Shown here: positions 43,913 to 53,399 of the stretch, piece by piece | Layout: the number at the start of each line of letters is the position of its first letter | How positions within the stretch are numbered: position 1 is the first letter of the stretch | Assembly (NCBI RefSeq): GCF_016583565.1 | Contig: NZ_NRRF01000025.1 | Span: 1-64,000 of the forward strand | DNA length: 64,000 nt | Source: Thiocystis violacea | GTDB lineage: Bacteria > Pseudomonadota > Gammaproteobacteria > Chromatiales > Chromatiaceae | Direction of reading: 5' to 3' | Program-made: the position numbers and the translations under genes | Notes under the pieces: generated by a model | Seen by the model: the letters and a program-made list of their open reading frames with translations, nothing else | Told to the model about the DNA's origin: nothing | Databases searched by the model: none

Positions 43913-45880
43913 ATGGCCGTCATGGAGACGATGCCGTGCATCGCCATTGAGAAGAAGCCACCATTGAGCAGAAACCACGTCCAGGCCGTCAAGCCGCGCC
44001 CATTGCGGCGCGCCCCGTCGAGCGCAGCGCGCGTGCGGCGGCTGCGCTGGAGCGGCCTGTGCTCTCTGTTTCTGGTGCTGATCGCTCCCGTGACGGCAGG
44101 GGAGCATCCGCACGTCTTGGTGCTCTATGGCTATGATCGCCTGCTGCCGGCGATTGTGAGGATGAACGCTGGGCTGCGCGAGACGATCTCGCCCGAGGTG
44201 CAGATCAGCACCGAGTTTCTTGACTATCCGCGCTTCTCCGGCGAGTCCTATGCCCGCACTGTCACGCGGTTCCTGGTCGCGAAATACGCGGCCCAGCCGC
44301 CCGACCTCATCATCGCGGGGGGTGAGAATGCGCTGACCTTCCTCCTGGCCAAGCGCGCGGAGCTGTTCCCGCGCGCTGGGGTGGTCCATATGGCCACTCG
44401 CAAGTATTCTCTCGACCTGCTCCCAGCACTGCCAGCGGACGTGGTCGGCATCCCGGTCGAGTACGATTTCAGCCGCACCATCGAGCTGGCATTGCGCCTG
44501 CATCCGCGCGCCGACCGTCTGGTGCTGGTGACGGGTGCAACGCCCTATGACCGCTCCTGGGAGACACGCCTGCGCGAGGAGGCGCCTCGCTTCGCCGGGC
44601 GCGTCAAGGTCGAATTCCTCGCTGGATTGCCCACTGCGACGGTGCTCAAACGCCTCGGCGAGCTGGGCACGGACGCCATCATTTTCAGCCCAGGCTACTT
44701 TCAGGACGGCACCGGCAAGACGTTCATCCCGCTCAAGGCCGCGATTGGGATGGTCGAAGCCGCCACCGCGCCCTTCTATGCGCCGTCCGACACGGCAATC
44801 GGCATCGGCATCGTTGGCGGCTACACGCCAAGCTTCGTCGCGATGGGCCGGGAGGCGGGCCTAGAGGCGAACGCACTGCTCGCCGGTGTCGCACCGCAAG
44901 ATCTGAAGCTGCCCAAGGTCATGCCCACAACCCTGAAACTGGACTGGCGACAGATCTTGCGCTGGGGCATCGCCCAGCACGCCATCCCGGACGATGCGGA
45001 GATTTACTTCAGGGCGCCGACCTTTCTGGACGCGCATCGCAAGGAGGCGATCTCCGCCGCGGTCGTTTTTTTGCTCCAGAGCGGCCTGATCGGATGGCTG
45101 CTGATCGAGCGTCGCCGTCGCCAGCAGGCCGAGCAGGCCGAGCAGCAGCAACGCTTCGAGTTGGTCCATGCCTCACGCCTTGCGGTCGCCGGCGAGCTGA
45201 CCGCCTCGATCGCCCATGAGATCAATCAGCCCCTCGGAGCCATCCTCAACAATGCCGATGCCGCTGAACTCATCCTCGATTCCGGACCTGCTTCCGATCA
45301 CACCAGGCGCGAGGCGCTACGTGCAATTCTGGCCGACATCCGCCACGACGATCTGCGTGCCAGCGAGGTGATCCGGCGGCTGCGCGGATTGCTGGCCAAG
45401 CACCAGGTCGAGCGGCAGGTCTTCGACCTGCGCGAAGCGACTACCGACGCGGTGCACTTATTGCGGATCGAGGCGCGCCGACGCAGGATCGAGTTCATCC
45501 TTCGCGTCACTCCGACGCCCGCGACCATGGTGGGTGACCGGATTCAGATCCAGCAAGTGGTCATCATCCTGCTGATCAACGCGATGGACGCGATCGGCGA
45601 TCTGCCGGACGATCGACGTCAGGTGGTGATCTCGATCGAGGAGCGACTCAAGCGTTTCCTCCTCAGCGTGAGAGATCGTGGCTGCGGTATCGCGTCGGAG
45701 CATCCGCGGCAGATGTTCGATTCGTTCTTCAGCACCAAGCACGCGGGCATGGGGCTCGGACTGTCGATCGCTCAGACCCTGGTGAATGCGCACAAGGGTC
45801 GCATCTGGGCCGAGCCTACGCCCGACGAAGGGGCGCTGTTCCATGTCGAGCTTCCTGCAATCGGCGCGCCGGGCAAGTAG
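43913..45880 (+). CDS. Sensor histidine kinase with ABC-substrate-binding-like periplasmic domain
   Basis: A ~655-residue kinase. After an N-terminal anchor (SGLCSLFLVLIAPVTAG) comes a ~300-residue periplasmic domain of the ABC-substrate-binding type (HVLVLYGYDRLLPAIVRMNAGLR..., DLIIAGGENALTFLL, AIIFSPGYFQDGTGKTFIP). A second helix (about 385-405) leads to a short coiled coil and a FixL/DctB-type kinase core: IAHEINQPLGAILNNADAAE (His435), then HATPase with INAMDAIGD and GMGLGLSIA. The start is uncertain (ATGs at 43913, 43922 and 43931). It pairs with the FixJ-type regulator gene 181 bases downstream. The ligand is unknown. Confidence 0.87.
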   Translation: MAVMETMPCIAIEKKPPLSRNHVQAVKPRPLRRAPSSAARVRRLRWSGLCSLFLVLIAPVTAGEHPHVLVLYGYDRLLPAIVRMNAGLRETISPEVQISTEFLDYPRFSGESYARTVTRFLVAKYAAQPPDLIIAGGENALTFLLAKRAELFPRAGVVHMATRKYSLDLLPALPADVVGIPVEYDFSRTIELALRLHPRADRLVLVTGATPYDRSWETRLREEAPRFAGRVKVEFLAGLPTATVLKRLGELGTDAIIFSPGYFQDGTGKTFIPLKAAIGMVEAATAPFYAPSDTAIGIGIVGGYTPSFVAMGREAGLEANALLAGVAPQDLKLPKVMPTTLKLDWRQILRWGIAQHAIPDDAEIYFRAPTFLDAHRKEAISAAVVFLLQSGLIGWLLIERRRRQQAEQAEQQQRFELVHASRLAVAGELTASIAHEINQPLGAILNNADAAELILDSGPASDHTRREALRAILADIRHDDLRASEVIRRLRGLLAKHQVERQVFDLREATTDAVHLLRIEARRRRIEFILRVTPTPATMVGDRIQIQQVVIILLINAMDAIGDLPDDRRQVVISIEERLKRFLLSVRDRGCGIASEHPRQMFDSFFSTKHAGMGLGLSIAQTLVNAHKGRIWAEPTPDEGALFHVELPAIGAPGK

Positions 45881-46061
45881 CCTGAAACCCCGCCAAGGCC
45901 GCGACCGCGCGTCCTGGCCTTCCCACGCTCGCAACCAGGACTGTCGTTTGGGGAGGCGCGATTTGAGCGGTGCCGGCGGCCGTGCTGAAGCGCGCTGACA
46001 GGCGCGAACCCCATGCCCGAAACGACAGGTCGAAGATGCCGGAAGCGGTTAGGAGGCTGAT

Positions 46062-46679
46062 ATGAGCAACGCCGCATTGATCCACGTCGTCGATGACGAT
46101 GCGTCGCAGCGAACGGCACTGCTGAGGCTGCTCGGCGCGGCCGGCTTCGACACCCGCGGCTATGCCTGCACCGGCGAGCTCCTGCTGCACCCGCCACAGG
46201 ATCGGCCTGGCTGCCTGCTCCTCGACATGCACCTCCCAGGTCCGTCCGGCCTGGAGCTGCAGGCCGCCTTGCAACCGCTCGGCATCAGGCTGCCCGTGGT
46301 CTTCCTGACCGGCTATGCCGATGTCACCTCGAGCGTGCAGGCAATGAAGGCGGGGGCCGTGGACTTTCTGGCCAAACCGGTTCAGCGCGACCTCCTGCTG
46401 GACGCGATCGAGCGCGCGGTTGCGCGTGATGCGGCCCAGCGCGCCGAGCGCCAGGAAGCCTCTCGGCTGCGGGCGTGTTTCGGTGCGCTCACACCCCGCG
46501 AGCGAGACGTCTTCGACCAAGTCGTCGCAGGCATGCTCAACAAGCAGATCGCCTATTCGCTTGGAATCGCTGAGCGGACGGTCAAGATGCAACGGGCGCA
46601 GATGATGAAGAAGCTGAACGCAAGCTCGGCGGCCGAACTCGGCGCCCTTGCCGAGCGCCTGAGCCGTCTCTCCGACTGA
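46062..46679 (+). CDS. FixJ/NarL-type response regulator
   Basis: A 205-residue regulator: a receiver domain (residues 1-120) with VVDDDAS, phospho-acceptor Asp55 in CLLLDMHLPG, FLTGYADV and FLAKPV, then a LuxR-type helix-turn-helix (about 140-200, LTPRERDVFDQVVAGMLNKQIAYSLGIAERTVK). It is the expected partner of the upstream sensor kinase and should activate target promoters when phosphorylated. Targets are unknown; the sulfatase/DUF1254 region begins 1.6 kb downstream. Confidence 0.92.
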   Translation: MSNAALIHVVDDDASQRTALLRLLGAAGFDTRGYACTGELLLHPPQDRPGCLLLDMHLPGPSGLELQAALQPLGIRLPVVFLTGYADVTSSVQAMKAGAVDFLAKPVQRDLLLDAIERAVARDAAQRAERQEASRLRACFGALTPRERDVFDQVVAGMLNKQIAYSLGIAERTVKMQRAQMMKKLNASSAAELGALAERLSRLSD

Positions 46680-46952
46680 GCCCGAGCGTCCCGAACGCCC
46701 CTTCCGTCGCGTGGTGTCTCGATCTCGGAGCGCCCTCATCGGATCCCGGTTGCAAGGCTAGCGGTGAGGCGCTCTTGGCGTCTTCGCTGACTTTGGCGCG
46801 GCTGCTGTCGGCGCCTTTTCAGAAGCCGTTGCGGCACCAAGAACCAGCCAGATCGGTCCAGATCGATACATCCCGGGTGTTGTGCCTGCCTCGCGGTGAT
46901 CTGAGCGCTATACTGCACCAAGAGTATGACGCGCTACACGAGGGAGAGAAGC

Positions 46953-47210
46953 ATGGGAACGGTCCGCAAGACGATCACACTGACTGACCAGCAGGGCGCA
47001 TGGGTCAAGGCGCGCATCGCGCGCGGGGACTTCACCAACGATAGCGAATACATCCGCGACCTGATCCGGCGCGATCAGGAGCGAAGCGCGGAAATCGAAG
47101 CAGTCCGCCGTGCGCTGATCGAGGGCGAGAACAGCGGCATCAGCGCCCGGACGCCGGGCGAAATCGTGCGCGCCGCGAAGGAATCGCTTAAAGCCGATGG
47201 TCGGATATAG
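46953..47210 (+). CDS. parD: ParD-family antitoxin
   Basis: An 85-residue ribbon-helix-helix antitoxin: VRKTITLTDQQGAWVKARIARGDFTNDSEYIRDLIRRDQER is the standard ParD N-terminal DNA-binding part, followed by a C-terminal toxin-binding segment. The ATG at 46953 is chosen (GGGAG upstream; aligns with ParD starts) over 46926. It overlaps parE by 14 bases. ParD normally represses its own operon by binding just upstream. Confidence 0.93.
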   Translation: MGTVRKTITLTDQQGAWVKARIARGDFTNDSEYIRDLIRRDQERSAEIEAVRRALIEGENSGISARTPGEIVRAAKESLKADGRI

Positions 47211-47490
47211 GCTGACGACCCGCGCGGCGCAGGACTTCGAGGACATCTTCGTCTACGGCGCCGTGACCTTCGGCGTTGAGCGCGCCGAGAGTTACGCCGC
47301 GGGCTTGGAAGCGCGCTTCGAGCACTTGGTGGAGCACCCCCGGCTCTATCAAGCCGTGGATGACATCCGTTCCGGCTATCGGCGCAGTGTCTACGGCAGC
47401 CATGCGATCTACGATCAAATCGTGGACGACAAGCAGATCCTCATCGTCCGCATCTTGCGGGGCCAGGAGCTCGGCACAGCGCTGCGTTAG
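47197..47490 (+). CDS. parE: ParE/RelE-superfamily toxin
   Basis: A 97-residue toxin of the ParE fold: YRLTTRAAQDFEDIFVYGAVTFGVERAESYAAGLEARFEHL, then HPRLYQAVDDIRSGYRRSVYGSHAIYDQI and VRILRGQEL, complete from end to end. ParE toxins poison DNA gyrase. The 14-base overlap with parD ensures coupled translation. Location next to a destroyed restriction gene is typical of a defence or mobile island remnant. Confidence 0.93.
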   Translation: MVGYRLTTRAAQDFEDIFVYGAVTFGVERAESYAAGLEARFEHLVEHPRLYQAVDDIRSGYRRSVYGSHAIYDQIVDDKQILIVRILRGQELGTALR

Positions 47491-47564
47491 GCATAGCCGC
47501 GCACCGGATCATGCTGGCACCATCAATGACAGTGAACTTCGATCAGCTCGGTCGGGGATGCGAC

Positions 47565-47944
47565 ATGCGTGAGTACCTCCACGTCCAGAAGCCGTTTCTC
47601 GATCAGCTCGCCGCGCTGGGCTGGAAGGCTGTCGACCAGGCCCAAGAATTCATCCCTTAGACTCTTTAGAAGAGCCTTCGCGCGAGCTTCCGTGACTGGC
47701 TGCTCTCCGGCCTTATGAAAACCTTTGCATAACCGAGGCATTCCGCGACGCCGTCCGCACGATCAACCTCACGCCGGTCGGAAACCCGTGGCTGACCGAC
47801 CGGCAGTTCGACGACGTGCGCTAGCCGCGGCTCTTCTACACGAACCTGCTGCTGATCCAAACCCGCGGTTAGAAGGCCGCATTCGGCACCATCAGCTCCG
47901 GTCAGGAGCTCTGCTGCGCCTGGAAGGCGGAAGGCGGACGATGA
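47565..47944 (+). pseudogene. Wrecked 5' part of a type I restriction hsdR gene
   Basis: Conserved HsdR N-terminal pieces are readable in order but are broken by several stops and a frameshift: MREYLHVQKPFLDQLAALGW (47565 on), SLRASFRDWLL (about 47676), then in another frame FRDAVRTINLTPVGNPWLTDRQFDD, FYTNLLLIQTRG and KAAFGTISSGQE (to about 47925). The motor and the rest of the gene, and any hsdM/hsdS, are absent. This is a decayed remnant of a type I restriction-modification locus. Confidence 0.82.
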
Positions 47945-48239
47945 CGCCAGGAAGCGCACATTGCCCTTTCGGGCAAATCGCGCTGCCCCTTCGACGCATA
48001 GTGCGCATGGGCGTTCGCCTTTACCCTGTCCACTGTGAATAGCGTCGCTCGCCAACGCGAAGACGCATCCATCCGTTCCGCGCGCAACCCAGCATTTTCC
48101 TACTCGACGGCAACGGCAACGGCAACGGCGTCTAGTACACGTCCATCTGCGCCGACGACATCAACGCCTTCTCTCCGACCGCCGCCCAGCAGGCGGCTCT
48201 CGACCGAACCTTTGATCAACTCGATTGAGCGAGGTATCC
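47945..48239. other. Gene-free stretch with a hexamer repeat
   Basis: About 295 bases between the hsdR remnant and the sulfatase gene. At 48107-48129 the hexamer ACGGCA is repeated three times plus a partial unit. A frame around 48105-48228 reads LDGNGNGNGV, a stop, then ADDINAFSPTAAQQAALDRTFDQL and ends just before the sulfatase start; it looks like the tail of a lost gene but I cannot name it. Confidence 0.5.
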
Positions 48240-51014
48240 ATGAACATTGATGTGAACTCTCCTCGACGCGCGCCGCGACAACTCCTTGGCGCGCTGGCCG
48301 TTGTGGCCTGTCTCTGTGTCGGTAGCGCCCACGCGGGCGACAGCGGCGCGCGCCATCATGCGCGTGGGCCATACGACGCCTCCACCTATGAGGTGGTCAC
48401 GGGCGACGACCTGGCCGCGATCGCCGCGCGTTTCGGCGTCACGGTCGAGGCGCTGAAGGCAGCCAATAAACTTGGCTCGGACCAGATCGAGGTTGGTCAG
48501 AGGCTGGTGGTGGCCGCCGGCACTCAGACGGGTGCCGCGCCAGGCACGCCCGAGATCACCGGCGTCCTGGGCTCGCCGAGCGCGACGACGACGATCGATG
48601 GGGCTCAGCTTCCCGCGCCGGAGCCGGCATTCGGCGGCGTGATCAAGAACGATGCCCTGCAATCGACCCCCTGGTGGGCACCGCGCATCGTGCCGCCCAA
48701 GACGGCGCCCAATGTCCTGCTCATCATCACGGATGACGCCGGATTCGGGGTGCCGAGCACCTTCGGCGGTGTCATCCCGACGCCGGCGCTCGATCGCATC
48801 GCGAACAACGGCCTGCGCTACAACAATATCCACTCCACCGCCCTCTGCTCGCCGACTCGGGCCGCGCTCATCACCGGACGCAACCATCACTCGGCCGGCT
48901 TCGGCGTCATCTCCGAGCAGTCCACGGGATTTCCGGGCTACAACAGCATCATCGCCGAGGATAAGGCCACCATCGGGCGGATCTTGCTCGACAACGGCTA
49001 CGCCACCGCCTGGTTCGGCAAGGATCACAACACCCCGGCCTTTGCCGCCAGCCAGGTCGGACCCTTCGACCAATGGCCGACCGGGATGGGTTTCGAATAC
49101 TTCTATGGCTTCGTCGGCGGCGACGCGAATCAGTGGCAGCCGAACCTGTTCCGCAACACGACCCAGATCTATCCCTTCGAGGGCAAGCCGGAGTGGAACC
49201 TGATCACCGGCATGGCCGACGACGCTATCGATTACCTCAATCGCGTCAACCAGACCATGCCCGACAAGCCGTTCTTCATCAAATACGCGCCGGGCGCCAC
49301 CCATGCGCCGCATCACCCGACCAAGGAATGGGTGGAGAAGATTAGCGCCATGCACCTCTTCGACGGGGGATATAACAAGCTGCGCGAACAGATCTTCGAG
49401 AATCAGAAGAAGCTCGGCGTGATCCCGGCCGACACCCAACTCGAGGCCTGGCCGAACGCGGTCCTCAAGCCTTGGGATGCGCTGACACCCGAGGCGCAGA
49501 AGCTCTTCATCAAACAGGCGGATGTCTTCGCGGCCTTTGCCGCCTATAGCGATCACGAGATCGGGCGAGTCATCCAGGCCATCGACGACATGGGCAAGCT
49601 CGACAACACACTCGTCATCTACATCAACGGCGACAATGGCACCAGCGCCGAGGGCGGTCCGCTCGGCACCCCCAACGAGGTCGCCTTCTTCAACGGCGTC
49701 AACGAGATGCCGGTCGAGGTGCAGATGAAGTGGTATGACGTCTGGGGCACCGAGCAGACCTATAACCACATGTCGGCGGGCTGGTCCTGGGCCTTCGATA
49801 CCCCCTTCACCTGGTTCAAGCAGAACGCCTCCAAGCTCGGCGGCATCCGCCAGGGCATGGCGGTCTCCTGGCCAGCGCGCATCAAGGACAAGGGCGGCCT
49901 GCGCGAGCAGTTCATGCACGTCATCGACGTGGTCCCCACCATCCTTGAGGTCACCGGCATTCCCGCGCCCGAGACGGTGGACGGCATCCCGCAGGCGCCG
50001 ATCGAGGGCACCAGCTTCGCCTACACCTTCGACGCCAAGAACGCCAAGGAGCCATCGCACCACAAGACCCAGTATTTCGAGATGATGGGTCAGTGGGCGC
50101 TCTATGACGAAGGCTGGCTATTGAGCACCCAGGTGAACCGCGCGCCCTGGGAGGCTTTCGGCGTTGCCAATCCCGACCCGCTCAACAATCAGGTGCTCGA
50201 GCTCTACGATCTCAACAGCGACTTCAGTCAGTCCCAGAACATCGCCGATCAGCATCCGGACAAGGTGAAGGAGCTGAAGGCGCTGTTCATGGCGGAAGCC
50301 AAGAAGTATCAGGTCTTCCCGATGGACGCCTCGGTGGCGTCGCGCGTCGTCGCCTCGCGTCCGAATATCACCTCTGGCCGCACCGAGTTCGTCTACACCT
50401 ACCCGATGGTCGGTCTGCCGCAGGGCGACTCGCCGTTCCTGCTCAACAGCTCCTACACCATCACCGCGGACATCACCGTCCCCGAAGGCGGTGCGGAGGG
50501 CATGATCCTCACCTCGGGCGGACGCTTTGCCGGCTATGGGTTCTACCTGCTCAAGGGTAAGCCGGTCTTCCTCTGGAATCTGATCGATCTGAAGCGCGTC
50601 AAGTGGGAAGGCACGGAGGCGCTCACGCCCGGCCAGCACAGCCTGGAGTTCGACTTCGAGTACGACGGCCTCGGCGTCGGCACGCTCGCCTTCAACAACA
50701 TGAGCGGTCTCGGCCGATCCGGCACCGGCACGCTCAAGGTGGACGGCAAGGTGGTGGCGACCGAAAAGCTGGAGCGCACGCTGCCGATGATCCTGCAATG
50801 GGACGAGAGCTTCGACATCGGCTCCGACACCCTGACCGGCGTCAACGACGCGGACTACCAACCGCCGTTCCCCCTGACTGCCAAGCTCGACAAACTCACC
50901 ATCAGGGTGGATCGCCCGCGGCTGACCGAGGAGGACATCAAGACGCTTGAGAATACGGAGGCCATCGCGGTGGATGGCAAGCCGATTCATCACCTGCAGA
51001 GCGGACCTCAATAG
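48240..51014 (+). CDS. Exported arylsulfatase-type enzyme with N-terminal LysM domain
   Basis: A 924-residue protein. Signal peptide (about 1-32, ending SAHA-GDS), then the sequence RHHARGPYDAST and a LysM domain (about 50-97, YEVVTGDDLAAIAARFGVTV...EALKAANKL), then a sulfatase from about residue 155: NVLLIITDDAGFG (metal-binding Asp pair), LCSPTRAALITGR with the formylglycine-forming Cys203, GKDHN and NGDNGTS. The C-terminal ~180 residues are a beta-sandwich-like extension common to large arylsulfatases. The Cys needs oxidation by a formylglycine-generating enzyme, not encoded here. GAGG precedes the ATG. The same signal-LysM module heads the four genes at 55.8-63.3 kb. Confidence 0.9.
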   Translation: MNIDVNSPRRAPRQLLGALAVVACLCVGSAHAGDSGARHHARGPYDASTYEVVTGDDLAAIAARFGVTVEALKAANKLGSDQIEVGQRLVVAAGTQTGAAPGTPEITGVLGSPSATTTIDGAQLPAPEPAFGGVIKNDALQSTPWWAPRIVPPKTAPNVLLIITDDAGFGVPSTFGGVIPTPALDRIANNGLRYNNIHSTALCSPTRAALITGRNHHSAGFGVISEQSTGFPGYNSIIAEDKATIGRILLDNGYATAWFGKDHNTPAFAASQVGPFDQWPTGMGFEYFYGFVGGDANQWQPNLFRNTTQIYPFEGKPEWNLITGMADDAIDYLNRVNQTMPDKPFFIKYAPGATHAPHHPTKEWVEKISAMHLFDGGYNKLREQIFENQKKLGVIPADTQLEAWPNAVLKPWDALTPEAQKLFIKQADVFAAFAAYSDHEIGRVIQAIDDMGKLDNTLVIYINGDNGTSAEGGPLGTPNEVAFFNGVNEMPVEVQMKWYDVWGTEQTYNHMSAGWSWAFDTPFTWFKQNASKLGGIRQGMAVSWPARIKDKGGLREQFMHVIDVVPTILEVTGIPAPETVDGIPQAPIEGTSFAYTFDAKNAKEPSHHKTQYFEMMGQWALYDEGWLLSTQVNRAPWEAFGVANPDPLNNQVLELYDLNSDFSQSQNIADQHPDKVKELKALFMAEAKKYQVFPMDASVASRVVASRPNITSGRTEFVYTYPMVGLPQGDSPFLLNSSYTITADITVPEGGAEGMILTSGGRFAGYGFYLLKGKPVFLWNLIDLKRVKWEGTEALTPGQHSLEFDFEYDGLGVGTLAFNNMSGLGRSGTGTLKVDGKVVATEKLERTLPMILQWDESFDIGSDTLTGVNDADYQPPFPLTAKLDKLTIRVDRPRLTEEDIKTLENTEAIAVDGKPIHHLQSGPQ

Positions 51015-51237
51015 CGCTTGGCCTATCGGTGTTTCAGGTGAATTCCGGCAATGAGCCGACCCAAGAAGGCACGGCTCGGCAGGGTGGGCAACCTGGGGCT
51101 TGTTCGGCCTGTCGGCCGAGCTACTGGCGTCGGGTGGAACGCGAAGCGGTTCCACCATGCGGCGTTCAGGCCGGTCGCCACCGTTGCAGAGGCGAATCGC
51201 TCTGTCGGGCCATCCGCCCTAGCGGTCTGTTGGTTTT

Positions 51238-51297
51238 CCTGAAATCACCCTGTTCGACAAGACCTGGCGGCCGGGTGAGATCGAGCCGCACGCCTAA
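51238..51297 (+). pseudogene. C-terminal remnant of a DUF1254 gene
   Basis: The last codons read LFDKTWRPGEIEPHA then TAA. This is the hallmark end of the DUF1254/DUF1214 proteins in this window (for example FFDKTWRPSEIERVN at 55.6 kb). Nothing upstream in frame belongs to the family, so only the tail of a former copy is left. Confidence 0.8.
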
Positions 51298-51312
51298 GAA
51301 ATGGTTTGAAGC

Positions 51313-51338
51313 CCCCTCGCCGCCAGCCGGTCGAGGGG
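51313..51338. terminator. Hairpin after the DUF1254 remnant
   Basis: CCCCTCG (51313-51319) pairs with CGAGGGG (51332-51338) around a 12-base loop, just after the remnant's stop codon. It may be the surviving terminator of the lost gene. No T-run. Confidence 0.4.
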
Positions 51339-51379
51339 CATCCGCCTAGGTCCCTGAATCACAGCTCTGGAGACACGCG

Positions 51380-51742
51380 ATGAACCGACACCATTCCACG
51401 TCCAATCCATGGTCTCGCATCCGCCATGCCCGCTGGATACTCCCGGCCATGGCCCTGTCGCTGTTGACCGCTTGCGCATCGACCGGAGCGCATGTGAGCG
51501 GCGTCATGCAGGTCAGCATCAAGCCCGGAGACACCGCCAACTGCGACTCGAGTCCCTGCCAGGTGACCTTCCAGATGCCGCCGGGGTCGGGGACCTACGA
51601 GGTCACCGGCAACGAAACCAAGATCGGCGACTTCCCCGCCGGGCAGAGCGTCTCGCTCGGCGGCTTCTACGAGAGCAACGCCATCAAGGTCGTCGGGGCG
51701 AATGTCCCGGCCGCCTACGTCTATATTCCATCGCAGCCCTGA
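51380..51742 (+). CDS. Small lipoprotein of unknown function
   Basis: A 120-residue protein with a lipoprotein signal peptide whose lipobox LLTAC places the lipid-modified Cys near residue 32. The mature ~88 residues are beta-rich (GVMQVSIKPGDTANCDSSPCQVTF, GSGTYEVTGNETKIGDFPAG), with a Cys pair seven residues apart that could form a disulfide. I do not recognise the family. It is on the same strand as the sulfatase and the outer-membrane protein gene 61 bases further on, so a small envelope operon is likely. Confidence 0.75.
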   Translation: MNRHHSTSNPWSRIRHARWILPAMALSLLTACASTGAHVSGVMQVSIKPGDTANCDSSPCQVTFQMPPGSGTYEVTGNETKIGDFPAGQSVSLGGFYESNAIKVVGANVPAAYVYIPSQP

Positions 51743-51803
51743 GCCGAGAGACGACGAACGCTCAACGGGGCTCAATCGATCCATGAGGTGACGGAGAGAA
51801 GCC

Positions 51804-52661
51804 ATGGTCGTACCCGCATCCCTATACCAGACGCTGACCGCCCTTGCGGCCGTTACCCTATCGGCGTCTCCGATCGCCGCACTCGCGAAGGATCAGGTCG
51901 ATCCTTACGACGGCGGCTGGCACTTCACGCTGACGCCCTATCTCTGGCTGCCGAACATCAACGGCACGGTCAACGGACGGATGTCAGGGCCGCGCGCACC
52001 CGATGGCACGTCCCTCGGCGAGCTCAGCGCCAGCAGTAAGATCGGCCCGAACGACTATCTGGAGCACCTCAAGCTCGGGTTCATGGCGACCGGCGAGGTG
52101 CGCAAGGGGGATTGGTCGGCCTTCACCGACATCATCTATATCGACTTCGGCGATCAGCGATCGCGCGTGCGCGACCTCACCGGTCCCGACGGTCGCCCCC
52201 TGCGCGGCGTCGACCGCAACGCCACGACCAGCCTCGCCGCGACCGTCTGGACGCTGGCGGGCGCCTACACGCTGGTCCGCGAGCCAAGGGGAAGCCTCGA
52301 TCTGTTGGGCGGTTTTCGCTACGTGGGGATCGAATCGGACCTCAAACTCAACATCAGCGGAAGCCTGGGCGTTCTCGACACCACCAGACGAGCCTCCCGC
52401 GACATGACCGAGTGGGACGGCATCATCGGCGTCAAGGGCCAGATCCAGCTCGGCGACGGCAACTGGTACATGCCCTACTATCTGGACGTCGGCACCGGAT
52501 CCTCGAACTGGACTTGGCAGGCGCTGCTGGGCGTCGGCTACGGGTTCGACTGGGGTGAGGTCAACCTCTCCATCCGCAGCCTCTCCTACGATTTCGACGA
52601 CAAGCGCGACGCGGATCTGCGCATGACCGGCCCGACCCTTGGGGCCACTTTCCGCTGGTGA
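51804..52661 (+). CDS. Predicted outer-membrane beta-barrel protein
   Basis: A 285-residue exported protein: signal peptide to about residue 28 (SPIAALAKDQ), then amphipathic strands alternating with short turns (GWHFTLTPYLWLPNINGTVNG, TLAGAYTLV, YMPYYLDVGTGSSNWTWQALLGVGYGF), ending LRMTGPTLGATFRW with a C-terminal aromatic residue as in outer-membrane barrels. The pattern resembles uncharacterised OmpW/opacity-like barrels. It follows the lipoprotein gene by 61 bases and precedes the Tat-type gene by 113 bases, all on the plus strand. Confidence 0.82.
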   Translation: MVVPASLYQTLTALAAVTLSASPIAALAKDQVDPYDGGWHFTLTPYLWLPNINGTVNGRMSGPRAPDGTSLGELSASSKIGPNDYLEHLKLGFMATGEVRKGDWSAFTDIIYIDFGDQRSRVRDLTGPDGRPLRGVDRNATTSLAATVWTLAGAYTLVREPRGSLDLLGGFRYVGIESDLKLNISGSLGVLDTTRRASRDMTEWDGIIGVKGQIQLGDGNWYMPYYLDVGTGSSNWTWQALLGVGYGFDWGEVNLSIRSLSYDFDDKRDADLRMTGPTLGATFRW

Positions 52662-52774
52662 TCGACGTCGCGCAACGGAGGCCGAGTGAGCGCCATGCCG
52701 CTCGCATCCGTTGAATCGCGGCGCGCCCCGATCGCATGGCTCGCAACCATGCCTCAACCCTGAAGGAGATCACG

Positions 52775-53317
52775 ATGACCACCCGACGCGACCTGCTTGC
52801 CGCCGCGGCCCTGCTTGGGCCGCTTGCCATGACGATGAACTCCGCTCGGGCAACCGAGAACGACCAGAACGGCACCGACTCGGCCCACGGGATAGCCGAT
52901 TTCTTGTTCGTGCAGAACGCCAGGGAGATCACCTACGCCGACGGCACCCTGACCCTCAAGGGCGTGAGCCCGGCCACCCTGATGTTTTCCGACCGCCCGG
53001 AGCGGATCGCCGGACACATGAAAACGACCCGTTTCGTTCCCTTTTGGGCCGAGGGCAGCGACAGCTTCCTGAAGGATCCACCCAACGCGACGCTGTCGTT
53101 CCTGGACGATCGAGCGCTCGAGGACGTCGTCTTGGTGCTGCGCGATCCGATGCTCACGGGAGAGGATCTGAGCTACGAGGTGACGATTCTGGAGGGCAAG
53201 CCCCCGGCCAGCACCGGTCTAGCCTCGCTGTTCATCGACATCATCGGCATGCCGATGACGCCGGTCTCTTTCGCCGGTGCGGGCCGACGTGCTTGGCGCC
53301 GCGCCGTGATCTATTGA
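52775..53317 (+). CDS. Secreted protein of unknown function, Tat-type signal
   Basis: A 180-residue exported protein starting MTTRRDLLAAAALLGPLAMTM, a plausible twin-arginine signal (cleavage near SARA-TEN). The mature part contains DFLFVQNAREITYADGTLTLKGVSPATLMFSDRPERIAGHM, then FWAEGSDSFLKDPPNATLSFL, a pattern seen in an uncharacterised family found beside DUF1254 genes. No metal-binding or catalytic motif is obvious, and I cannot give a function. The ATG at 52775 has AAGGAG upstream. Confidence 0.75.
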   Translation: MTTRRDLLAAAALLGPLAMTMNSARATENDQNGTDSAHGIADFLFVQNAREITYADGTLTLKGVSPATLMFSDRPERIAGHMKTTRFVPFWAEGSDSFLKDPPNATLSFLDDRALEDVVLVLRDPMLTGEDLSYEVTILEGKPPASTGLASLFIDIIGMPMTPVSFAGAGRRAWRRAVIY

Positions 53318-53399
53318 GCGTCCATCGCTCGGGCGACTGCCCTTTGGGGCGGCGCCCGTTTCCTCTTCGCTCGGATGGTTCGCTGGCCTTGTCTGAACG

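Larger units (their letters stand above)
51015..51379. other. Intergenic region with REP-like palindrome
   Basis: 365 bases between the sulfatase and the lipoprotein gene. At 51133-51156 GGTGGAAC pairs with GTTCCACC around an 8-base loop, a REP-like palindrome resembling those inside the MITE-like element further right. A DUF1254 C-terminal remnant (51238-51297) and a hairpin (51313-51338) follow, listed separately. Confidence 0.55.

Noticed and set aside
48107..48129. Hexamer repeat as a possible CRISPR or iteron array
   Set aside because: Only three 6-base units without spacers; a simple microsatellite, not CRISPR or an origin. No CRISPR array was seen anywhere in the window.
48216..50063. 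615-codon minus-strand frame opposite the sulfatase
   Set aside because: Antisense shadow; the plus strand has the sulfatase motifs in order.
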